A DNA stretch of 64,000 bases from Hyphomicrobiales bacterium (GTDB taxonomy: Bacteria; Pseudomonadota; Alphaproteobacteria; Rhizobiales; Rhizobiaceae), in contig UBNV01000021.1 of assembly GCA_900466945.1 (NCBI GenBank), forward strand, positions 274,206 through 338,205, written 5' to 3'. Every line of letters starts with the position of its first letter. Position 1 is the stretch's first letter. Shown here in pieces: positions 53,965-63,724 of the stretch. The notes beneath the pieces were generated by a model. It was not told the DNA's origin. It saw only the letters and a program-made list of their open reading frames with translations, and did not search any database. The translations under genes were made by a program, and so were the position numbers.

Positions 53965-54477
53965 ATGACCATCAAGCCTCTCATCATCCTGCCCGATCCC
54001 CTGCTGCGCCAGGTATCCGCGCCCATCGAGCGCGTCGATGCCGAGCTCGAGCAGTTGATCGACGACATGCTCGAAACCATGTACGAGGCCCCCGGCATCG
54101 GGCTGGCGGCGATCCAGGTCGGTGTGCCGCGCCGTCTCCTCGTCATCGATCTCGCCAAGGAAGGCGAAGAGCCAGCACCCCTCGTCTACATCAATCCAGA
54201 GATCCTCAAGAGTTCCGACGAACGCTCGGTCTATGAGGAAGGCTGCCTGTCGATCCCGGATTATTACGCCGAGGTCGAGCGTCCTGCTTCGATCACGGTC
54301 AAGTCACTCGGCCGCGACGGCAAGGAGACGGTGACCGAGGCCGACGGCCTGCTCGCCACTTGCCTTCAGCACGAGATCGACCATTTGAACGGCGTGCTCT
54401 TCATCGATCACATCTCCCGCCTGAAGCGCGAGATGGTGATCAAGAGGTTCACCAAGGCCGCCCGTCAGAAGATCTGA
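53965..54477 (+). CDS. def: Peptide deformylase
   Basis: 170 residues. Motifs: GIGLAAIQVG at 44-53, EGCLSIPD with metal ligand C94, and QHEIDHLNG with H136, E137 and H140. It removes the formyl group from nascent N-termini, the reverse of the modification introduced by Fmt, which is encoded 35 bases downstream. Confidence 0.97.
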   Translation: MTIKPLIILPDPLLRQVSAPIERVDAELEQLIDDMLETMYEAPGIGLAAIQVGVPRRLLVIDLAKEGEEPAPLVYINPEILKSSDERSVYEEGCLSIPDYYAEVERPASITVKSLGRDGKETVTEADGLLATCLQHEIDHLNGVLFIDHISRLKREMVIKRFTKAARQKI

Positions 54478-54512
54478 TCCCGGGCGTCACCAACCGCTTC
54501 GAGGCAGACACG

Positions 54513-55457
54513 ATGGCACTTCGCATCATCTTCATGGGCACGCCGGACTTCTCCGTCGCGACCCTGAAAGCGCTGCATGCGGCGGGCCACCAGATTGTCA
54601 TGGTCTATTCGCAGCCGCCGCGTCCCGGCGGCCGTCGTGGTCTCGACCTGCAGAAGTCGCCCGTTCATCAGGCCGCCGAAGACCTCGGCATCGAGGTCCG
54701 TCATCCCCTGAATTTCCGCGATCCCGCTGATCGCGAGGCCTTCGTTGCACTCGGCGCCGATGTCGCCGTCGTCGTCGCCTATGGCCTGCTGCTACCCGAA
54801 GCGATCCTGAACGGCACGCGTCTTGGCGCCTATAACGGCCATGCCTCGCTTCTGCCGCGCTGGCGGGGAGCCGCCCCCATCCAGCGCGCCATCATGGCCG
54901 GCGATGCCGAGACAGGCATGATGGTGATGAAGATGGACAAGGGCCTCGACACCGGCCCCGTCGCGCTGACCCGCAAGGTGACGATCGGTCCTGACATGAC
55001 GGCCGGCGAACTGCACGATGCTCTGAGCCTCGTCGGCGCCGAAGCCATGGTCGAGGCAATGGCGAAGCTCGAAGCCGGGACGCTCGAAACGGTCGCTCAG
55101 GCGCAAGAGGGCGTGCTCTATGCCGCCAAGATCGACAAGGCCGAAACCCGCGTCGACTTCTCCCGCCCGGCGACCGAGGTGCACAATCACATCCGCGGCC
55201 TCTCGCCCTTCCCGGGCGCCTGGACCGAGATGGACGTCAATGGCAAGCCCGAGCGCGTCAAGCTGATCGCCTCGAGCCTGGCGGAAGGGCAGGGCGCAAT
55301 CGCGGCCCCCGGCACAGCCCTCGACGACCGCCTGACGATCGCCTGCGGCACGGGCGCCGTGAGCCTTGTCCGTCTGCAGAAGGCCGGTGGCAAGGTCTTG
55401 AACGCCGAGGATTTCCTGCGTGGCACGCCTTTGCCCAAGGGCACGGTGATCGCCTGA
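54513..55457 (+). CDS. fmt: Methionyl-tRNA formyltransferase
   Basis: 314 residues. N-terminal Rossmann formyltransferase domain (MALRIIFMGTPDFSVATLKA, GHASLLPRWRGAAPIQRAI) and C-terminal tRNA-binding OB-like domain. It formylates initiator Met-tRNA. The ATG at 54513 suits the family; the open frame reaches back into def. Its stop overlaps the truA start by one base (TGATG). Confidence 0.97.
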   Translation: MALRIIFMGTPDFSVATLKALHAAGHQIVMVYSQPPRPGGRRGLDLQKSPVHQAAEDLGIEVRHPLNFRDPADREAFVALGADVAVVVAYGLLLPEAILNGTRLGAYNGHASLLPRWRGAAPIQRAIMAGDAETGMMVMKMDKGLDTGPVALTRKVTIGPDMTAGELHDALSLVGAEAMVEAMAKLEAGTLETVAQAQEGVLYAAKIDKAETRVDFSRPATEVHNHIRGLSPFPGAWTEMDVNGKPERVKLIASSLAEGQGAIAAPGTALDDRLTIACGTGAVSLVRLQKAGGKVLNAEDFLRGTPLPKGTVIA

Positions 55458-56224
55458 TGTCCCGTTTCCGGATGACCGTCGAATATGATGGCTCGGCCTA
55501 TGTCGGCTGGCAGCGTCAGGAAAACGGCCATTCTATCCAGGCCGCTCTCGAACAGGCGATCCTGTCGCTGACCAGCGAGACGGTCGTCATCCGGGGTGCC
55601 GGCCGCACCGATTCCGGTGTGCACGCCATGGGCCAGGTGATCCATGCCGATCTTTCGCGTGATTGGGTGCCACACAAGCTGCGCAATGCGCTGAACGCCC
55701 ATCTGGCCATGGCGTCGGAACAGGTTGCCGTGCTCGACGTGCAGGCCGTGCCGGACGAGTTCGACGCCCGATTCTCGGCCCTGAGACGCCATTACCTCTA
55801 CCGCATCATCACCCGTCCGGCGCGCTTGGCGCTCGAGGACAAGCGGGCCTGGTGGGTGCCGAAGCCGCTCGACCACGAAGCCATGCATGAAGCTGCCCAG
55901 CAATTGGTCGGCCATCACGACTTCACCACCTTCCGCTCCGCCCATTGTCAGGCGAAGAGCCCCGTGCGGACGCTCGATCGTTTGGATGTCACGCGCAGCT
56001 GTGAACTCATCGAGATCCGCGCCACCGCCCAGAGCTTCCTGCACAACCAGATCCGCTCCTTCGCCGGCACGCTGAAGCTCGCAGGCGAGGGCAAGATGAC
56101 GCCTTCAGATGTGCGCGCAGCACTCGACGCCCGCGACCGCGCGGCCTGCGGACCGGTCGCGCCGCCCGAGGGACTGTTCTTCATGAGGGTGGATTATCCC
56201 GGCGACGAGCCGTTCAGCGGCTGA
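55457..56224 (+). CDS. truA: tRNA pseudouridine(38-40) synthase
   Basis: 255 residues. The catalytic aspartate is D52 in RGAGRTDSGVHA, and the C-terminal block SFLHNQIRSFAGTL is typical. It isomerises uridines 38-40 of the anticodon stem. The def-fmt-truA run is a common alphaproteobacterial operon. Confidence 0.97.
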   Translation: MSRFRMTVEYDGSAYVGWQRQENGHSIQAALEQAILSLTSETVVIRGAGRTDSGVHAMGQVIHADLSRDWVPHKLRNALNAHLAMASEQVAVLDVQAVPDEFDARFSALRRHYLYRIITRPARLALEDKRAWWVPKPLDHEAMHEAAQQLVGHHDFTTFRSAHCQAKSPVRTLDRLDVTRSCELIEIRATAQSFLHNQIRSFAGTLKLAGEGKMTPSDVRAALDARDRAACGPVAPPEGLFFMRVDYPGDEPFSG

Positions 56225-56233
56225 GATGCGTTT

Positions 56234-56830
56234 TCAGCCCGGATAAACGCCGAGATAGCGCTCCAGGACCTCGGCGATGATCATCGATGGGATTAGCAGC
56301 ACCATGATGACGGTGGAAACCATCAGCACCTGATCGCCCACGATCATCCGCATGATCCGGAACAGGGCTGCGATCAGCGTGATCATCAAAAGCAGCCACA
56401 GGAAGGCCACGACGCCCGCGACAGCCGGCACGAACATCATCAGGAGTACCAGCAGGCCATAGGAATAGGATACCGGCAAGGCGAGCCAGTTGATCGCCAC
56501 GACCATGGATGCATACTTCTCGCCGATCCCGACCATCCAGCAGAGAATGCCAAGCAGGACAAGCGGAAACAGCCAGTTGGACGCTTCGACCAGTGCGAGC
56601 CGGAAAAAGAAGAGGGCACCTGTTCCCGTGCCCTCCGGCAGGCCCTGGAGATAGAGCAGGCGCCACCAGGCAAAGGAGATCAGGATCGCGGGCAGCGCCC
56701 AGAGGATCGCCCAGAAGGAGCGCATCGCTCCCCGGTCGGTAAGGTCGAGATAGGCAAAGCCTGCTGGATCCTGCTTGAACAGCAGCCAAAGGCCCTTGAG
56801 ATAGAACTCGACCTCCTTAAGCGTCGGCAT
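56234..56830 (-). CDS. Hypothetical polytopic membrane protein
   Basis: 198 residues from the ATG at 56830, with about five hydrophobic helices (for example FWAILWALPAILISFAWWRL and YGLLVLLMMFVPAVAGVVAF). I do not recognise a named family with certainty; Yip1-like organisation is possible. The start lies inside the last 14 bases of dapE, suggesting coupling and a conserved operon position after dapE. Confidence 0.75.
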   Translation of the reverse strand: MPTLKEVEFYLKGLWLLFKQDPAGFAYLDLTDRGAMRSFWAILWALPAILISFAWWRLLYLQGLPEGTGTGALFFFRLALVEASNWLFPLVLLGILCWMVGIGEKYASMVVAINWLALPVSYSYGLLVLLMMFVPAVAGVVAFLWLLLMITLIAALFRIMRMIVGDQVLMVSTVIMVLLIPSMIIAEVLERYLGVYPG

Positions 56831-58010
56831 GGGTGAACCACTGCTCGATGAAAGTCTGGTAGATGACGGTGAGCGTTTCCAGATCTGAAACGGCGACCCG
56901 CTCGTCGACCATGTGCATGGTCTGCCCCACGAGGCCGAATTCCACGACCGGGCAGTAATCCTTGATGAAGCGCGCATCCGACGTGCCGCCCGTGGTCGAG
57001 AGCTTCGGCATCTTGCCGGTCACCGTCTCGATCGCACCCGACAGCGAGGCGATCAGCGCGTTGTTGCGCGTCAGGAACACATGGCTCGGCCGTTCCGACC
57101 AGGTGATGTCGTAGCCGATCGCTGCTCGATCCGGCCGCAGCTCGGGATCAACAGCAGCCGCATCGAGGCGGCGAATGATCTCGGCCTTGACGCTGTCGGC
57201 GGTCCAGACGTCGTTGAAGCGGATGTTGAACTTGAAGCGCGCGGAAGCCGGAATGACGTTCGTCGCCGCATTGCCGACGTCGATCGTGGTGACTTCGAGG
57301 TTCGACGGCTGGAAATTCTCCGTGCCGGTGTCGAAGGCCGGGAACATCAGGCTTTTCGCCAGCGACAGGGCACCTCGCACCGGATTGTCGGCAAGATGCG
57401 GATAGGCAGCGTGACCCTGCACACCCTTCACCGTCACTGTGCCTGAAACCGAGCCTCGCCGACCGATCTTGATCATGTCGCCGAGTGCATCGGGATTGGT
57501 CGGCTCGCCGACGAGGCAGGCATCCCAGCGTTCGCCACGTTCTGCCGCCCATTCCAAAAGCTTGATCGTGCCGTTGACCGCCGGGCCTTCCTCGTCGCCT
57601 GTGATCAGCAGCGAGACGGAGCCCTTCGGTACCTTGCCGGCTTCGACCAGTCGCGCATAGGCGGCGATGAAGCAGGCGATCCCGCCCTTCATGTCGACCG
57701 CGCCACGGCCATAAAGCATGCCGTCTCTGATGTCACCGGAGAACGGACCAGCGCTCCAGTCTGTCTCGGCACCCACCGGCACGACATCGCTATGGCCGGC
57801 GAACATCAGATGCGGGCCATCCGATCCAGCGCGCGCATAGAGGTTTTCGATATCGGGCGTACCCTCGTCCTTTGCGATCATGCGATCGACGCGGAAACCG
57901 AGAGGCGAGAGCAGGTTTTCGAGCACGCCGAGCGCACCGCCTTCGGCGGGCGTGACGGAAGGGCAGCGAATGAGGGCCTGGAGAACATCGACGGGATTGG
58001 TGGCGATCAT
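56817..58010 (-). CDS. dapE: Succinyl-diaminopimelate desuccinylase
   Basis: 397 residues of the M20 metallopeptidase family. Metal-site motifs: LMFAGHSDVVPVG, YGRGAVDMKGGIACFIAAY and ITGDEEGPAVNGT; the dimerisation domain is in the middle and GGTSDARFIKDYCPVVEFG near the end. It releases L,L-diaminopimelate for lysine and peptidoglycan. Start at ATG 58010; a GTG two codons earlier is possible and neither has a strong ribosome-binding site. In the dapD-DUF805-dapE run. Confidence 0.95.
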   Translation of the reverse strand: MIATNPVDVLQALIRCPSVTPAEGGALGVLENLLSPLGFRVDRMIAKDEGTPDIENLYARAGSDGPHLMFAGHSDVVPVGAETDWSAGPFSGDIRDGMLYGRGAVDMKGGIACFIAAYARLVEAGKVPKGSVSLLITGDEEGPAVNGTIKLLEWAAERGERWDACLVGEPTNPDALGDMIKIGRRGSVSGTVTVKGVQGHAAYPHLADNPVRGALSLAKSLMFPAFDTGTENFQPSNLEVTTIDVGNAATNVIPASARFKFNIRFNDVWTADSVKAEIIRRLDAAAVDPELRPDRAAIGYDITWSERPSHVFLTRNNALIASLSGAIETVTGKMPKLSTTGGTSDARFIKDYCPVVEFGLVGQTMHMVDERVAVSDLETLTVIYQTFIEQWFTHADA

Positions 58011-58114
58011 GAACACTTTTACGGGATTGACCGAGGTCCGGTTCAGCCCGGCCGTCGGTGCCTTGAGAAGATGATGCAGACTTAACTGATCCGCCCGAAC
58101 CTGTCACCCACCGC

Positions 58115-58489
58115 TCAGGACGAACGCATGTCCGGTCCCGGCCCGTAACGGTTGTCGTCCTGGACCGGCGGCCAGACGCAGAGCACGAAGAAAAGGATCA
58201 GCGAAAAGGCAGGCAGCAGCAAGAGAACAGATGCCATCCCCGGCATGCCGATATCATGCAGCCGTTTCGTGCCGAGCATCAGCAGCGAGACGAGCGACAG
58301 GCTCGCAGTCGTCAGGAAAAGCGAAAACGAGCCGGGCGAAATGTCGTCCGACCCCGTCACAAATGCGATCACGGCCGCGTTCGCCATCATCCAGAACAGC
58401 GTGCCGAGAATGAAGACGCGCCTGCCGATGCGCCCGTCCCATTGGAAGAGCGCCCAGCCGACAGATGTCTCCCGCCCCGGTAAGGCCAT
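58115..58489 (-). CDS. DUF805 membrane protein
   Basis: 124 residues with three hydrophobic segments. WALFQWDGRIGRRVFILGTLFW and the loop LGTKRLHDIGMPG match the DUF805 (YhaH-like) family. Function unknown. It sits between dapD and dapE, six bases after the dapD stop, so it is expressed with the lysine pathway genes without an evident role in it. Confidence 0.85.
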   Translation of the reverse strand: MALPGRETSVGWALFQWDGRIGRRVFILGTLFWMMANAAVIAFVTGSDDISPGSFSLFLTTASLSLVSLLMLGTKRLHDIGMPGMASVLLLLPAFSLILFFVLCVWPPVQDDNRYGPGPDMRSS

Positions 58490-58495
58490 AATGGT

Positions 58496-59356
<861 letters not shown>

Positions 59357-59494
59357 CTGAATTCCTTAAACTTCGTTGTCTACCGTGGAGTTGGAAACGA
59401 TCAGGATCTGATCGAAAATTCGCGCAAAGCTCTAGCGCATAAAGGGCTGGAAGAAAACAGCCGCAGGAGCTCTGCGTTTTGGAAAGGAAGAGGC

Positions 59495-60373
59495 ATGGCA
59501 CGGTGGAAGAACGGCAAGCACAGGCGCAAGGACGGGTCCTGGGATCCGCTGAAGGATAGCTCGACCGACAAGCAGACGGCCGAGGTCATTCCCCGCACCC
59601 CGCAATCGGCGTCGACCTCATATACGCTCGCTTATGTCGACGATGAATTCCTCTGCCGCGAAGAGCTGCGCCCTGTCCGCCTGCAGCTCGAACTCCTGAA
59701 AACGGAGATGATCCTCACCGAGCGCAGCATCAAGTCCACGGTCGTCATGTTCGGTGGTGCCCGCATTCCGGCCCCTGGCCAGAACGCCTGGGCGGCGAAG
59801 AACGACATTCAGAAGAAGAACCTGGAAAACGCCTCGATCTATTACGAAGAGGCCCGCAAGTTCGCGCAGCTCTGCTCCGCCCAGGCCAAGAAGATGGACT
59901 ATCACGAATATGTCGTGGTGACCGGCGGTGGGCCGGGTGTGATGGAAGCGGGCAATCGTGGTGCGTCAGAGGTCGGCGCCCCCTCGGTTGGCCTGAACAT
60001 CGTCCTCCCACACGAACAGGCGCCGAACCCCTATGTGACGCCGGAGCTGAGCTTCAACTTCCACTATTTCGCCATCCGCAAGATGCATTTCCTCATGCGT
60101 GCCAAGGCGATCACCATCTTCCCGGGCGGCTTCGGCACGCTGGACGAACTCTTCGAGACCGTGACGCTGATCCAGACCAAGCGCATGGCGCCGATCCCGC
60201 TGATCCTGTTCTCGCGCGCCTTCTGGGAGGACATCATCAATTTCGAGGCGCTGGCCGCCTTCGGCACCATCGCACCCGAGGATCTCAGTCTCTTTCAGTT
60301 CGCCGAGACGGCAGAAGAAGCCTGGAAGATCATCGCCGACTTCTACGACCTGAACGACGAAACGGCCCCATAA
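59495..60373 (+). CDS. LOG-family protein (cytokinin riboside monophosphate hydrolase type)
   Basis: 292 residues. The LOG signature PGGFGTLDE is present with GGGPGVMEAGNRGA upstream. The enzyme family hydrolyses nucleotide monophosphates at the N-glycosidic bond; some members make cytokinins and others (PpnN) cleave purine nucleotides. The first 80 residues are an extra charged arm found in the longer bacterial type. AGGAAG precedes the ATG. Divergent from dapD. Confidence 0.88.
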   Translation: MARWKNGKHRRKDGSWDPLKDSSTDKQTAEVIPRTPQSASTSYTLAYVDDEFLCREELRPVRLQLELLKTEMILTERSIKSTVVMFGGARIPAPGQNAWAAKNDIQKKNLENASIYYEEARKFAQLCSAQAKKMDYHEYVVVTGGGPGVMEAGNRGASEVGAPSVGLNIVLPHEQAPNPYVTPELSFNFHYFAIRKMHFLMRAKAITIFPGGFGTLDELFETVTLIQTKRMAPIPLILFSRAFWEDIINFEALAAFGTIAPEDLSLFQFAETAEEAWKIIADFYDLNDETAP

Positions 60374-60380
60374 GGGGCCG
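60363..60380. other. Stem-loop with a stop codon in its loop
   Basis: CGGCCCC (60363-60369), loop ATAA containing the LOG-gene stop codon, GGGGCCG (60374-60380). It sits between convergent genes and may aid termination in both directions, although no U-tract follows. Confidence 0.5.
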
Positions 60381-60412
60381 CCCGCTTCTTCCACTGGTGT
60401 CTGATCTTCCGA

Positions 60413-61093
60413 TCAGCGGAACATGACCGGCCGCTTCGGCATGTCGTCGGCGCTGATGACGCCGTCCTTGTTGCGGTCCATGCGGGTGAACATCTTGTCG
60501 GCCATGGCGGTGGCTTCCGCCTGGCTGATCTGGCCGTTCTCGTCTGTATCCGCGACCCGCATCATCCGGCCCTGGCCACGCATGCCGTCTCGACCACCGC
60601 GATCCTCGCCGCGTTCGGCACGTTCATTGTGCCAGCCATGGCGCTTGCCGTGCGGGCCCTTGCCCTCGTCACGCGGACCATCGTCATTCATGGCCTGTTC
60701 CTGGGGTGCATTACCCGGGGGCGGAGTAGGTGCATCGGCTCTGGCTGCTTCGCGTTCCGCCTGACGCTCGGCGCGCATGGCTTCCCGTTGTGCCTTGCGC
60801 TCTTCCCGCATTGCTTCGCGGTGCTGGCGCATCTCGCCCGGCGTCAGCACACCGTCCTTGTCGGCATCGATGGACGCAAACAGCGCGGTGGCGGCAGCGT
60901 TTGCCTCTTCCTTGCTGATCTTGCCGTCCGTATCGACGTCGTGCTGCTGAAGCATCTGCACGAACATCACCTCCGGGCCGCCACGGCCCGGGCCACGGCG
61001 TTCGCCGCGGTCTTGTGCGAAGGCACCGCCGGCGGTCGTGCCGATGAGGAGAGAGGCTGCCACGGCGGCCAGCGTCAGGGTCTTGCCGTTCAT
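60413..61093 (-). CDS. Exported four-EF-hand calcium-binding protein
   Basis: 226 residues with a signal peptide (LTLAAVAASLLIGTTAGGAF, cleavage after AFA). Two EF-hand pairs: loops D52-E63 and D76-E87, then D182-E193 and D206-D217. The fourth has Asp rather than Glu at position 12, expected to weaken calcium binding. Between the pairs lies a long highly charged linker (about 88-178), first Arg/Glu-helical, then Gly/His/Arg-rich. Probably periplasmic; function unknown. AAGGA precedes the ATG. Confidence 0.88.
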   Translation of the reverse strand: MNGKTLTLAAVAASLLIGTTAGGAFAQDRGERRGPGRGGPEVMFVQMLQQHDVDTDGKISKEEANAAATALFASIDADKDGVLTPGEMRQHREAMREERKAQREAMRAERQAEREAARADAPTPPPGNAPQEQAMNDDGPRDEGKGPHGKRHGWHNERAERGEDRGGRDGMRGQGRMMRVADTDENGQISQAEATAMADKMFTRMDRNKDGVISADDMPKRPVMFR

Positions 61094-61201
61094 TGGGAAA
61101 TCCTTTCGAGTGTCTGCTTCGATGGGATAACCGTAACGTCGGCAAGGCTCAGGCCCTACTTAACTCTCTGTAAGCTGCATGAAACTTTCGTAAGCTTCGG
61201 C

Positions 61202-61921
61202 TCACGTCTCGTCCGCAAGCAGCCGCTGCAGGAAGGTCGTCAGATCGTCGGTGAGGTAGTCGACCACATCGGCGTCAATGTGCTCCACCCGCTCCCAGGT
61301 CTCGAGGATCGCGGTGTCGAGATTGCGCGGCACGAGCAGCACGGTCTTCATGCCGAGCGCCTTCGGCACCATCAAATTGCGGGGCAGATCCTCGAACATC
61401 GCGGCATGTTTCGTGTCGATGCGATTGAGGCTCGCGAACTTGTCATAGGTGGCACCCGCCGGTTTCGGCACATAATCGGCTGCAACGATGTCGAAGATGT
61501 CGTCGAAATGGTCGAGAATGCCGAGCGCCCGGGCGGCGGCCTCCGCATGCGCCACCGTCCCATTGGTGAAGATAAACTTCCGCCCGGGAAGCCGCTTGAT
61601 CGCCGAGCCCAGCGCCTCGTCGGGGATCAGCGCCGAATAGTCGATGGCATGCGCCCGCTCCAGGAAAGCGTTCGGGTCCACCTTGTGATGCAACATGAGC
61701 CCGGCAAGCGTCGTGCCGTGCTCATGGTAGTACCGCTTCTGCAGCACTTTCGCCTCGGCTGGCTCCATCTGCAGCAGTTCGGCAACGAAACCCGTCATGT
61801 TCGTGTCGATCTGCGCGAAGAGGTTGATGTGATGCGGATAAAGCGTGTTGTCGAGGTCGAAGACCCAGTCGCGCACATGGGCGAAATCGGCAGGCGAGGG
61901 GATCTTGGCTGGGCTGTTCAT
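61202..61921 (-). CDS. HAD-family pyrimidine 5'-nucleotidase-like hydrolase
   Basis: 239 residues. The catalytic nucleophile motif is WVFDLDNTLYP; motif II is FIFTNGTVAHAE and the KP(A)G segment DYVPKPAGATYDKF supplies motif III. It matches the group near yeast SDT1/PHM8. Substrate is likely a pyrimidine nucleotide or similar phosphate ester. The ATG at 61921 has GAGGA upstream; the frame reaches back to 61984. Confidence 0.9.
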   Translation of the reverse strand: MNSPAKIPSPADFAHVRDWVFDLDNTLYPHHINLFAQIDTNMTGFVAELLQMEPAEAKVLQKRYYHEHGTTLAGLMLHHKVDPNAFLERAHAIDYSALIPDEALGSAIKRLPGRKFIFTNGTVAHAEAAARALGILDHFDDIFDIVAADYVPKPAGATYDKFASLNRIDTKHAAMFEDLPRNLMVPKALGMKTVLLVPRNLDTAILETWERVEHIDADVVDYLTDDLTTFLQRLLADET

Positions 61922-62240
61922 CGGGTCCTCTTGGGGCAGTGCGGATCGCCTGATGACACCAGGCGCGTTGCCTCTAATTAGCATTGGTCGCCGCTTCGGG
62001 AAGTGCTATCTGGGAAAGATGGGAAAGAAGATGGCGATTTCGGCGATGGAACGCGTCGTGGTCCTGCAGGACCGCAAGCGACTTCCCGCGCGCTTTCATC
62101 CGGTGAGTTCAGGCACGATTCGCCAACGTCTGGCGTGCGCCGCAGGACCTGAGGCGTAAGCTCAGGCCAGACCTCCACCCTTTCTGATCTCCTGCCGCAA
62201 GCCGGCTTCCCCGCGCTGCGGCCATTCTGGACACTCTCCC
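61922..62240. other. Intergenic region between nucleotidase and EamA genes
   Basis: 319 bases between divergent genes. A 46-codon frame from 62019 to 62159 begins after a weak GGGAAAG but has no recognisable product. A 14-bp perfect palindrome (GGTCCTGCAGGACC) lies near 62060. Otherwise I see nothing. Confidence 0.5.
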
Positions 62241-63155
62241 ATGGAACTCTGGGCAATCATCACGGTTGGCAGCGCCTTCCTGCAAAATCTGCGCTCGACC
62301 CTGCAGAAACACCTCAAAGGCCGGATGGGCACGACCGGTGCGACTTTCGTCCGCTTCGGCTTCGGCCTGCCCTTCGCCTTTCTCTACCTCGCCATCCTGC
62401 ATCTCGGCCTCGGCCGTCCGCTGCCGGTTCCAGGCGTGACGTTTGCGGTCTGGGCGGTCATCGGGGCGCTTGCCCAGATTTCGGCGACCTTCCTGCTGGT
62501 GCACCTCTTCTCCTTTCGCAACTTCGCCGTCGGCACCGCCTATTCGCGCACCGAACCGGCGCAGGCCGCGCTTCTGGCACTTGTGCTCTTCGGCGAAACG
62601 ATCGAGCTTGGCACTGTCGCGGCCATCCTCGTCTCCATCCTTGGCGTCATGCTAATCTCGGTGGCTCGCACGGCCTTCACGCCTGTGAGCCTCGTCACCT
62701 CGGTCACCAGCCGCACCGCATCGATCGGCCTTGCCTCCGGCTTTTTCTTCGGCATCTCCGCGATCGCCTACCGCACCGCCTCGCTGTCCCTGGCGCCGAG
62801 CCTGCCCGCACCCGATGCGATGGTGCAGGCGGGCTACACGCTCTGTGTCGTCATCACCATCCAGACGCTCTCGATGCTGTTGTGGATGTTCTGGGGCGAT
62901 CGCGCAGAACTCGCTCGGGTCGGCGCCGCCTGGAAGGTGAGCGCCCTCGTCGGCTTCGTCGGTGCCACGGCGTCCTTCGGCTGGTTCACGGCCATGACCC
63001 TGCAGCAGGTGGCGGTGGTCAAGGCGATCGCTCAGGTCGAAATGCTCTTCACCTTTGCCTCGTCGGTGCTGTTCTTCAAGGAGCGGATCAATCGGCTCGA
63101 AATCGCGGGATGTATGCTGATTGTCCTGGGCGTGGTGCTGCTGGTCATGGTGTGA
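62241..63155 (+). CDS. EamA/DMT-family permease
   Basis: 304 residues with about ten hydrophobic segments in two repeats, as in drug/metabolite transporters (for example YSRTEPAQAALLALVLFGET in repeat one and VVKAIAQVEMLFTFASSVLF in repeat two). Substrate unknown. No clear ribosome-binding site precedes the ATG. Confidence 0.85.
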   Translation: MELWAIITVGSAFLQNLRSTLQKHLKGRMGTTGATFVRFGFGLPFAFLYLAILHLGLGRPLPVPGVTFAVWAVIGALAQISATFLLVHLFSFRNFAVGTAYSRTEPAQAALLALVLFGETIELGTVAAILVSILGVMLISVARTAFTPVSLVTSVTSRTASIGLASGFFFGISAIAYRTASLSLAPSLPAPDAMVQAGYTLCVVITIQTLSMLLWMFWGDRAELARVGAAWKVSALVGFVGATASFGWFTAMTLQQVAVVKAIAQVEMLFTFASSVLFFKERINRLEIAGCMLIVLGVVLLVMV

Positions 63156-63295
63156 GGGCGAGGGCAATCTTCCCCTTGCAATCGAGAAAGCGAAATCGAG
63201 GACTTGGCCCGATCCGAAGACCCACACGGTAAACCGCAATTGAGGAGCCCTGTGAGGCTCCGCCATTACCGACGTGCGAAATGAACCCTCGGCAG

Positions 63296-63319
63296 ATCCT
63301 CGGGAAAAAGCCCGAGGAT
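63296..63319. repeat. Palindromic repeat, copy A
   Basis: ATCCTCGGG (63296-63304), loop AAAAAG, CCCGAGGAT (63311-63319), perfect 9-bp stem followed by GACGGCA. It matches a class of dispersed 'CCTCGGG...CCCGAGG' elements that I know from rhizobial intergenic DNA. Confidence 0.75.
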
Positions 63320-63409
63320 GACGGCATGTGGGGTGCCGCCGGGTATGCGCCAGAAACCTTCGGTGTGCTGCAACGATTGCGGAGGATGCTCCCCCCGTTC
63401 ACGATCGTC

Positions 63410-63433
63410 ATACTCGGGCTTCGTCCCGAGGAT
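63410..63433. repeat. Palindromic repeat, copy B
   Basis: ATACTCGGG (63410-63418), loop CTTCGT, CCCGAGGAT (63425-63433). Same stem as copy A with one mismatch and the same loop length. Confidence 0.7.
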
Positions 63434-63668
63434 CTGGCAGCGTGTCTGCGGTCTTCAGGGGGTGTGGCAGCCGCACATGTTCAAACTGTCAAAAAACCAA
63501 GCTTCGCCGCCGGTCGGGATTGCTCCCTCCGGGTGGTCTCATGCTTGTCTCGGACGAGGCGCCAGAAGCAACCTGTCTAAGTAGTTTAATGTGGCTCCTT
63601 CCGGCGCCTCGTTCGACGTTTTTTCCCACTGCATGCGTCTCTCTGGCAAGGCGGCGACGGTCCTCGGT

Positions 63669-63687
63669 CCTCGGGTCAGGCCCGAGG
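63669..63687. repeat. Palindromic repeat, copy C
   Basis: CCTCGGG (63669-63675), loop TCAGG, CCCGAGG (63681-63687), extended outward by CGGT and GACCG with a bulge. Same element as copies A and B, just before the structured leader. Confidence 0.7.
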
Positions 63688-63724
63688 ATGACCGAAGATT
63701 GACCGGGCGCGGGTCCGGCTGCGA

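Larger units (their letters stand above)
63156..63724. other. Non-coding region with palindromic repeats
   Basis: About 570 bases after the EamA gene without a supported gene. It holds three related palindromes, listed separately. Frames crossing it have poor codon use and no start signals. Confidence 0.6.

Noticed and set aside
62019..62159. A 46-codon frame in the nucleotidase-EamA gap
   Set aside because: Only a weak upstream purine run and no recognisable product; kept as an intergenic region.
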